Source: Hepatocystis sp. ex Piliocolobus tephrosceles (Eukaryota; Apicomplexa; Aconoidasida; Haemosporida; Plasmodiidae). Taken from it: a DNA stretch of 11,739 bases. This document shows, piece by piece, positions 8,801 to 11,739 of this stretch. How positions within the stretch are numbered: position 1 is the first letter of the stretch; each line of letters opens with the position of its first letter. The notes under the pieces are model-generated. The model ran no database searches. It saw only the letters and a program-made list of their open reading frames with translations, and was not told where the DNA came from. A program made the translations under genes and the position numbers. Where the stretch lies: the NCBI GenBank assembly GCA_902459845.2, contig CABPSV020000460.1:1-11739 (forward strand), written 5' to 3'.

Positions 8801-9282
8801 GACCCAATATATGAACAATTTATTGGGCTTTTTTTTTTATCATTATTAATATTTGTTCCATTTTTATATGACCATTCAGGTTGACCCATATAATTTAAAT
8901 ACTCATTTCTTAGGTGAGATGTTATACCATGTAAAGCAAAAATATAAGCCTTAGGATTTTTAGCTTTCCATGCATATCTAGCTATTTTTAAATTATCCTT
9001 ATTGACAAAATAATATATTTCAGGATTTCCATCATCATATATAATACTCTTGTATTTACTGTTATTTTTATTACTATATTTAGTACTATTAATATTATTA
9101 TTGTTACTATTATTTTCGTTTTCACTGTTTAAACTACAAGTACTGTAAGCTCTAATTGTTTCTACATTATTACTATTCAATTCAGAATTTGTACTAGCAT
9201 TTGTATTAAATGGGCTATTGCAACTACTATGTCTTACACTGTTAGAATTAAAATTATTACTATTATTGTGTTCTTCACTCAT
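5866..9282 (-). CDS. Alpha/beta hydrolase, lysophospholipase/PST-A-like, with two giant low-complexity insertions
   Basis: This 1138-residue protein carries all marks of a Plasmodium lysophospholipase-type serine hydrolase (monoglyceride-lipase-like fold). The N-terminal strand region is residues 81-116, the oxyanion loop is ALHGITSH at 116-123, and the segment SWIEKLNENNFSFFGIDNQS spans 611-630 with HGISEG at 631-636. The nucleophile elbow is GLSMGG, with Ser680. Strand 7 is VIQSKNDSVVDP with the likely catalytic Asp810, and KYGCHTLPGEPDS carries the likely catalytic His1109. Family members hydrolyse lysophospholipids or related esters; the substrate here is unknown. Two insertions break the core, at about 135-588 and 834-1055, leaving about 383 core residues, the usual length of related enzymes. 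The insertions hold Asn/Asp/Lys/Gly repeats, an acidic run (547-564) and two cysteine clusters (485-488 and 590-601). No signal peptide is seen. The ATG at 9282 is the only in-frame ATG, although the frame stays open upstream to 9681. No intron is evident. The enzyme class is confident; the substrate and localisation are not. Confidence 0.9.
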   Translation of the reverse strand: MSEEHNNSNNFNSNSVRHSSCNSPFNTNASTNSELNSNNVETIRAYSTCSLNSENENNSNNNNINSTKYSNKNNSKYKSIIYDDGNPEIYYFVNKDNLKIARYAWKAKNPKAYIFALHGITSHLRNEYLNYMGQPEWSYKNGTNINNDKKKSPINCSYIGSSQKSNIKYKAESPNTFPEGKNIINSKNSNTNSNANLENNKKGIDKDSDKDKDKNKNKEENKEENKEENKEENDESNRCQNNGCQNNGCQNNGSQNNGHIYKNVDSINMNNFVTKHVDNTGEQNMYYNKFDETSQFVNNNNNINNDKNGNINNDKNGNINNDKDGNINNDKDGNINNDKDGNINNDKDGNINNDKDGDINNDKDDNKNKKKKKKKSKISLANSSPPYLEDNTNNNNISNINNISNINNISNINNISNINNFNVTNTSGGGNSSDDYDNNNSDTGSNGGRNNTGCNSDNSSVLSYVSLDEAEPKILDKRKSSLFSCFSCISSNINENLNMLNNNNMNNNSNNNISEKGLCNITTIINNNRLNNSMKHNGYFINGGNGDSDNDDNDEDNDEEDDDDIISDDNVLLPTKDEKFHFYDSNVYYCSMCGVCEFCNCGPRTLSYKNSWIEKLNENNFSFFGIDNQSHGISEGYCNYRCYIQNFNDFVLDSLQALELFINEWEKENNVKPIIIMGLSMGGCIALKTLEAIFKCNKKWKKYIKSLVLISPMLNLGKQKNKMSYKILIPATKLIQHVFPRLTINVKEGNAIYPWIKADSAIDPYQFCGSLCIKIMLECLLAADNCLDLEYLKPVEESNVNIIVIQSKNDSVVDPIGTVEIFKKLIHLYKLRMDKQQEQQNEKREANIVTDTNIGNVSDFNDQSQQKQSLTDPNITTITLDKLNNNTVSGSVNGGTVNGGTVNGGTINGGTINGGTINGGSINGGIVNGSSVNGGTVNGGTVNDGTVNDTINNSDINKNVNNIVCNTIKSDEVNDNINVLPDVNKQTEMNINLNGLNSNNNLNNCTLQKNTTIITTNQNNISKQETTDVILKNGNKLEEEHDKKKNVENNNNSFINSYNPLEVTIWNKFDHGYYKSIDLKKNNICDENLYSDYTKFKNISAYILKYGCHTLPGEPDSMTTISILIDWLNKTVEHCVNE
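6433..6612 (-). repeat. 15-bp coding repeat, 12 units of (T/S)(V/I)NGG
   Basis: Twelve in-frame pentapeptide units cover residues 891-950, in the second insertion of the hydrolase between catalytic Asp810 and His1109. Variation includes Val/Ile and Thr/Ser swaps, and the last two units end DG and DT. Ser/Thr/Gly/Asn composition predicts a disordered loop. Confidence 0.95.
7480..7515 (-). other. Five-cysteine cluster in the hydrolase (possible metal site)
   Basis: Residues 590-601 read CSMCGVCEFCNC, giving the spacing CxxCxxCxxCxC with Cys at 590, 593, 596, 599 and 601. The cluster lies at the C-terminal end of the first insertion, about 10 residues before the core resumes at SWIEKLN (611). 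Such density resembles Zn or Fe-S ligand sets, but a palmitoylated or disulfide-bonded patch is also possible. I know of no such cluster as a standard part of this hydrolase family. Confidence 0.5.
8023..8094 (-). repeat. 18-bp coding repeat, four units of ISNINN
   Basis: Four perfect-phase hexapeptide units lie at residues 397-420 of the hydrolase, within the first insertion. They are Asn/Ile-rich and in frame. They are distinct from the INNDKDGN array about 30 residues earlier. Confidence 0.93.
8188..8379 (-). repeat. 24-bp coding repeat, eight units of NINNDKDG
   Basis: Eight octapeptide units (residues 302-365) lie in the first insertion of the hydrolase. The first two units read NINNDKNG, the middle five NINNDKDG, and the last DINNDKDD. 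The glycine codon alternates between GGT and GGC among units, so some silent divergence has accumulated. The array is followed directly by a seven-lysine run. Confidence 0.95.
8509..8568 (-). repeat. 15-bp coding repeat, four units of (C/S)QNNG
   Basis: Four pentapeptide units occupy residues 239-258 of the hydrolase; three begin with Cys and the last with Ser. They lie in the first insertion and add regularly spaced cysteines at 239, 244 and 249 to an otherwise Cys-poor region. Confidence 0.93.
8584..8631 (-). repeat. 12-bp coding repeat, four units of KEEN
   Basis: Four KEEN units occupy residues 218-233 of the hydrolase, right after a Lys/Asp-rich stretch (203-217). They form a strongly charged segment within the first insertion. 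Confidence 0.93.
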
Positions 9283-9286
9283 TGTG

Positions 9287-9334
9287 CTACCAATGTTTAT
9301 TTTTATGTATATATATAAATATATAGGTACACAT
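9287..9334 (-). promoter_or_regulatory. Upstream ORF ending 4 nt before the hydrolase start codon
   Basis: A 15-codon frame starts with ATG at 9334 and ends with TAG at 9289-9287, leaving only CACA before the hydrolase ATG at 9282. It is in a different frame from the hydrolase. If the transcript starts upstream of 9334, ribosomes would meet this ORF first and would have to reinitiate or leak past it, which could lower hydrolase output. The transcription start is unknown. Confidence 0.4.
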
Positions 9335-9420
9335 ATGTATATGTAATTACGTATAGATATATAGATATATGCTTTTTTTTTTTTTTTTTTTTTTTTAAAG
9401 CCGTTCTGTATAATAATATT

Positions 9421-9585
9421 TAAATTGTTTTTAATTAAATTGTTTTTAATTAAATTGTTTTTATTTGAATTATTTTTATTTGAATTATTTTTATTTGAAT
9501 TATTTTTATTTGAATTATTTTTATTTAAATTATTTTTATTTAAATTATTTTTATTTAAATTATTTTTATTTAAATTATTTTTATT
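9421..9585. repeat. 15-bp minisatellite, 11 units, upstream of the hydrolase
   Basis: There are eleven 15-bp units in three ordered blocks: two TAAATTGTTTTTAAT plus one TAAATTGTTTTTATT (9421-9465), four TGAATTATTTTTATT (9466-9525), and four TAAATTATTTTTATT (9526-9585). The block order shows stepwise spread of point changes. It lies at -139 to -303 from the hydrolase ATG. On the minus strand, in the hydrolase frame, it reads NKNNL/NKNNS/IKNNL with no stop. Confidence 0.96.
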
Positions 9586-9747
9586 TAAAATATGATATAG
9601 AAACTTTTTTTTTTTATTTTTTTTTTTTTTTTTATATTTTTTCTTATTTTTTCTTATTTTATATTTTTTTATACTACACTTTTACATTATATAAATTATT
9701 TTTGAATTTTTTCGAATTTTTTGTCTTAATTTTTTTTAATATTATGT

Positions 9748-11166
9748 TTAAGTATCCTGACAAAACTCTTCTTTCAAAAATAAAAAAATACTTTTTACTT
9801 GATCATCTGTTGGAATATTTGAATATTTATTAATATATCTATAGAGAGTACATAAAATAGTTAGAGACAGTTGTATATGTTCATACCATAATTTCCATTT
9901 TTCATAATTAATAGTAATATTCGGTTCTTGTATATATATATATATATTATTATGGTTTACTTCTTTATTTAATTTAATTAATAATTGATATATATCTTCT
10001 GGTTTTTTAAGAATATATCCAATTAAAATAAATAAAAGTAAAGTTCCTTTTTTAGATAAAATATTCTTTTGAAAAACTGGGTTTACAAGATTAATTAATT
10101 TTAATTGATCACTGTCTAAATTTTTTACAAGTTGTTGTAAATATTCAATAATATGATTTAACGTCGATTTAAAAGAATCGAATTTGTTACTTTTGTATAT
10201 TAGGTATAAGCAGTCGATAAAATGTTTCCTGTTTATGTGGTATTTATTAAGGTAATATTTTTCCTGCAAGGTGGAAGCATAACCTGTGTCGTTTGTTTCG
10301 TTTGTACCATTATTTGTACCATTATTTGTACCATTATTTGTACCATTATTTGTACCATTATTTGTACCATTATTTGTATCATTATTTGTACCATTATTTG
10401 TACCATTATTTGTACCATTATTTGTACCATTATTTGTACCATTATTTGTACCATTATTTGTACCATTATTTGTACCACTATTTGTACCATTATTTGTACC
10501 ACTATTTGTACCATTATTTGTACCATTATTTGTACCATTATTTCTAGGATCCTCGTAAATAACACCTAACTGTAAATAAATATCTTTGATTGCGTTATCT
10601 ATGCTACACTTCTTAGATATTGATTCATAATAAAAATTACAACTTTTTTGTAAGATTGCTTCAATGATTTCTTTTTCTTTTTTTTGTAATTCAGCTTGTT
10701 TTTGTTGTTCTTGTAACATTTTAAATTTTTCTTCATTTTTTTTTTTTATTTCTTCTTCTTCTAATAATGTTTTTATTCTCCCTCTTTTCAACAATTCTTG
10801 TTCTTCTTTTTTTTTTTTTTGTTCTTGTAGTAATTTATTATCAATTTTTTTTCTTTTTTCTATTTCATAATTTTCTTTAAAAATTGTAAGTTCTTCTTCA
10901 TATATGTTATATAATATGTCATACCTTTCCAATAATAAATCTATGTTTTTAATCATTTTTTCTCCATAAACCTGTTTTTCTTTATTTGTTTCATTCCTTC
11001 TTAATCTTATGCGAGTTATAATAGGATTTATTTTTTTAAAATTCAATTCTAATTCATCATATAAACTAAGTTTATTAAAAACTTCATTTTCTTTAGCATT
11101 TAAAAGTTCATTACAAAGATCTTTCATATGCTCAATACAAGTGCTTGCTATTTTGTAATCCGTCAT
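9748..11166 (-). CDS. Coiled-coil and PUB-domain protein, probable p97/VCP-binding cofactor
   Basis: This is a 472-residue protein. Residues 1-95 look helical. Residues 95-175 form a long Lys/Glu/Gln-rich predicted coiled coil. Residues 176-205 are a short mixed segment, 209-288 are 20 NNGT-type repeats, and about 330-400 resemble a PUB domain. The best anchor is residues 358-385, with NPVFQKNIL, then KKGTLLLFILIGY, matching the family pattern of Asn-Pro-x-Phe, then Gly, then a hydrophobic helix ending in Gly plus aromatic. PUB domains, as in peptide:N-glycanase, UBXD1 and HOIP, bind the C-terminal tail of the AAA ATPase p97/VCP, so a role in ubiquitin-linked protein extraction is likely. No transglutaminase, UBX or RING domain is visible. 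There is no signal peptide, so it is probably cytosolic or nuclear. The start at 11166 is supported by an in-frame TGA 18 nt upstream. The C-terminal 70 residues are helical and unassigned. The PUB call is probable, not certain. Confidence 0.8.
   Translation of the reverse strand: MTDYKIASTCIEHMKDLCNELLNAKENEVFNKLSLYDELELNFKKINPIITRIRLRRNETNKEKQVYGEKMIKNIDLLLERYDILYNIYEEELTIFKENYEIEKRKKIDNKLLQEQKKKKEEQELLKRGRIKTLLEEEEIKKKNEEKFKMLQEQQKQAELQKKEKEIIEAILQKSCNFYYESISKKCSIDNAIKDIYLQLGVIYEDPRNNGTNNGTNNGTNSGTNNGTNSGTNNGTNNGTNNGTNNGTNNGTNNGTNNGTNNDTNNGTNNGTNNGTNNGTNNGTNNGTNETNDTGYASTLQEKYYLNKYHINRKHFIDCLYLIYKSNKFDSFKSTLNHIIEYLQQLVKNLDSDQLKLINLVNPVFQKNILSKKGTLLLFILIGYILKKPEDIYQLLIKLNKEVNHNNIYIYIQEPNITINYEKWKLWYEHIQLSLTILCTLYRYINKYSNIPTDDQVKSIFLFLKEEFCQDT
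10303..10542 (-). repeat. 12-bp coding repeat, 20 units of NNGT
   Basis: Twenty tetrapeptide units (residues 209-288) separate the coiled coil from the PUB domain. Units are identical at the DNA level (AAT AAT GGT ACA) except for two NSGT units (221-224 and 229-232) and one NNDT unit (261-264), each from one base change. The array produces long spurious open frames on both strands. It probably acts as a flexible linker and should vary in copy number between isolates. Confidence 0.97.
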
Positions 11167-11173
11167 ATCGGTC

Positions 11174-11254
11174 TTACTTTGTCAAACACGTTTTCGTTTT
11201 GTATGTACGTATGTACTTATGTTGATATATGTACGTATGTTGATGTATGTGCAT
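11174..11254 (-). promoter_or_regulatory. Upstream ORF ending 7 nt before the PUB-gene start codon
   Basis: A 26-codon frame runs from the ATG at 11254 to TAA at 11176-11174. Only 7 nt separate its stop from the main ATG at 11166. Such closely spaced upstream ORFs can limit downstream translation by forcing reinitiation. Whether it is inside the transcript is unknown, since the transcription start cannot be read from sequence. Confidence 0.4.
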
Positions 11255-11374
11255 GTATACAATATTAATAAATATTTTTAACGATGTGTTTTTATCAATC
11301 GTGTGGATTGTTTATATATACTGGAAGTATGTTTTTTTTTTTTTTTTTTAAAGCAGGAGGCTAAACAGAGGAAA

Positions 11375-11480
11375 GCAAATGGGTGAAAAAGCAAATGGGT
11401 GAAAAAGCAAATGGGTGAAAAAGCAAATGGGTGAAAAAGCAAATGGGTGAAAAAGCAAATGGGTGAAAAAGCAAATGGGT
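11375..11480. repeat. 16-bp minisatellite, six full copies and a partial, upstream of the PUB gene
   Basis: The unit GCAAATGGGTGAAAAA repeats six times without change (11375-11470), then a ten-base partial copy (11471-11480) runs into GGATGGAT. It lies at -209 to -314 from the PUB-gene ATG. It is G-rich on the plus strand (one GGG per unit) in otherwise A/T DNA. The period is not a multiple of three. Confidence 0.96.
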
Positions 11481-11653
11481 GGATGGATAAAAAAAAAAAA
11501 AAAAATCAAAACATTATGTTGAGGATTCATAAAGATTGCTAAAAAGTTACCCACGTGCGTTAAAAAAACTTTGAAGTTATTTATTTATCTGAAGTTATTT
11601 ATTTAGTTTAAAAAAAATAAAAAAATTGATACATACATATGTATAACTTAAAC

Positions 11654-11667
11654 CAAGTGTACACTTG
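11654..11667. promoter_or_regulatory. 14-bp perfect palindrome containing GTGTACAC
   Basis: CAAGTGTACACTTG is its own reverse complement. Its centre, GTGTACAC, contains the GNGTAC core described for the Plasmodium ApiAP2 regulator AP2-G. It lies about 490 bp upstream of the PUB-gene start. One short match is weak evidence of a working site. Confidence 0.25.

Positions 11668-11739
<72 letters not shown>
11668..11739. repeat. Poly(A) tract of at least 72 bases, cut by the window end
   Basis: The sequence is A only from 11668 to the last base, so the true length is unknown. It is the longest homopolymer in the window. Since it ends the window it might border an assembly gap. Confidence 0.9.

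Larger units (their letters stand above)
9283..9747. other. Short spacer between the PUB-domain gene and the hydrolase start
   Basis: These 465 bp must hold both the 3' end of the PUB-domain transcript and the promoter and leader of the hydrolase. They contain a T24 tract (9373-9396), a 15-bp array (9421-9585), further T-rich sequence (9607-9670), and upstream start codons on the minus strand at 9334 and 9687. The one at 9687 is an ATG followed at once by TAA. A plus-strand frame over 9465-9833 exists only because the 15-bp array lacks stops in that frame, and I do not regard it as a gene. Confidence 0.7.
11167..11739. other. 5' flank of the PUB-domain gene
   Basis: No gene is supported here. 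Next to the start codon is a GTAC/GTAT-rich patch (11201-11260). Then follow a T18 tract (11332-11349), a 16-bp minisatellite (11375-11480), a perfect palindrome (11654-11667) and an A tract that runs off the window. The frame at 11348-11554 on the minus strand is simply the minisatellite read through and has no other support. Confidence 0.7.

Noticed and set aside
9465..9833. 122-codon plus-strand frame with NYFYL repeats
   Set aside because: It starts in the 15-bp minisatellite and runs into the 3' end of the PUB gene on the other strand, and it is hydrophobic low-complexity sequence.
10303..10542. N-glycosylation sites from repeated Asn-Gly-Thr
   Set aside because: The protein has no signal peptide or membrane span, so the sequons should never meet the glycosylation machinery.
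10222..10569. Frames with ICTI, FVPL, YHYL and MVQI repeats across the NNGT array
   Set aside because: A 12-bp unit without stops opens nearly every frame; only the frame joined to the coiled coil and PUB segments makes a sensible protein.
11375..11480. G-quadruplex from the regularly spaced GGG runs
   Set aside because: Loops between GGG runs are 13 bases, longer than normally accepted for a stable quadruplex.

Overview
The window looks like nuclear DNA of a malaria parasite (genus Plasmodium) or a very close apicomplexan relative. The evidence is the extreme A+T richness, the long uninterrupted poly(A)/poly(T) tracts, the large intergenic spacers of low-complexity DNA, the intron-less genes, and proteins inflated by Asn/Lys/Asp-rich tandem repeats. 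One gene also carries the motif set of Plasmodium lysophospholipase-type (PST-A-like) alpha/beta hydrolases. The species cannot be fixed by eye. Homopolymers of 48-72 bases perhaps fit a malariae/ovale or avian lineage better than P. falciparum, but that is only an impression.

Layout. Positions 1-1983 are non-coding spacer on the 3' side of the first gene. Three genes follow, all on the minus strand and all apparently single-exon. (1) 1984-3399 encodes a FAM210-like (DUF1279) membrane protein, probably mitochondrial. (2) 5866-9282 encodes a 1138-residue serine hydrolase whose roughly 380-residue catalytic core is split by two huge repeat-rich insertions. (3) 9748-11166 encodes a coiled-coil plus PUB-domain protein, a likely p97/VCP partner, with 20 Asn-Asn-Gly-Thr repeats. 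The spacers are 3400-5865, 9283-9747 and 11167-11739. No tRNA, rRNA, CRISPR or transposon was recognised, and no further protein gene is convincing.

The genes are neighbours in tandem but do not form an obvious pathway. They suggest a mitochondrial membrane protein, a lipase/esterase and a ubiquitin/p97 adaptor. The most notable features are architectural. The hydrolase active site is assembled from three segments separated by about 450 and 220 residues of repeats. A five-cysteine cluster sits where the first insertion rejoins the core. Each of the three genes has its own, unrelated minisatellite within about 350 bp upstream of its start codon (20-, 15- and 16-bp units). The hydrolase and PUB starts are each preceded by a short upstream ORF ending 4 and 7 nt before the main ATG. 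No new multi-gene system was found.
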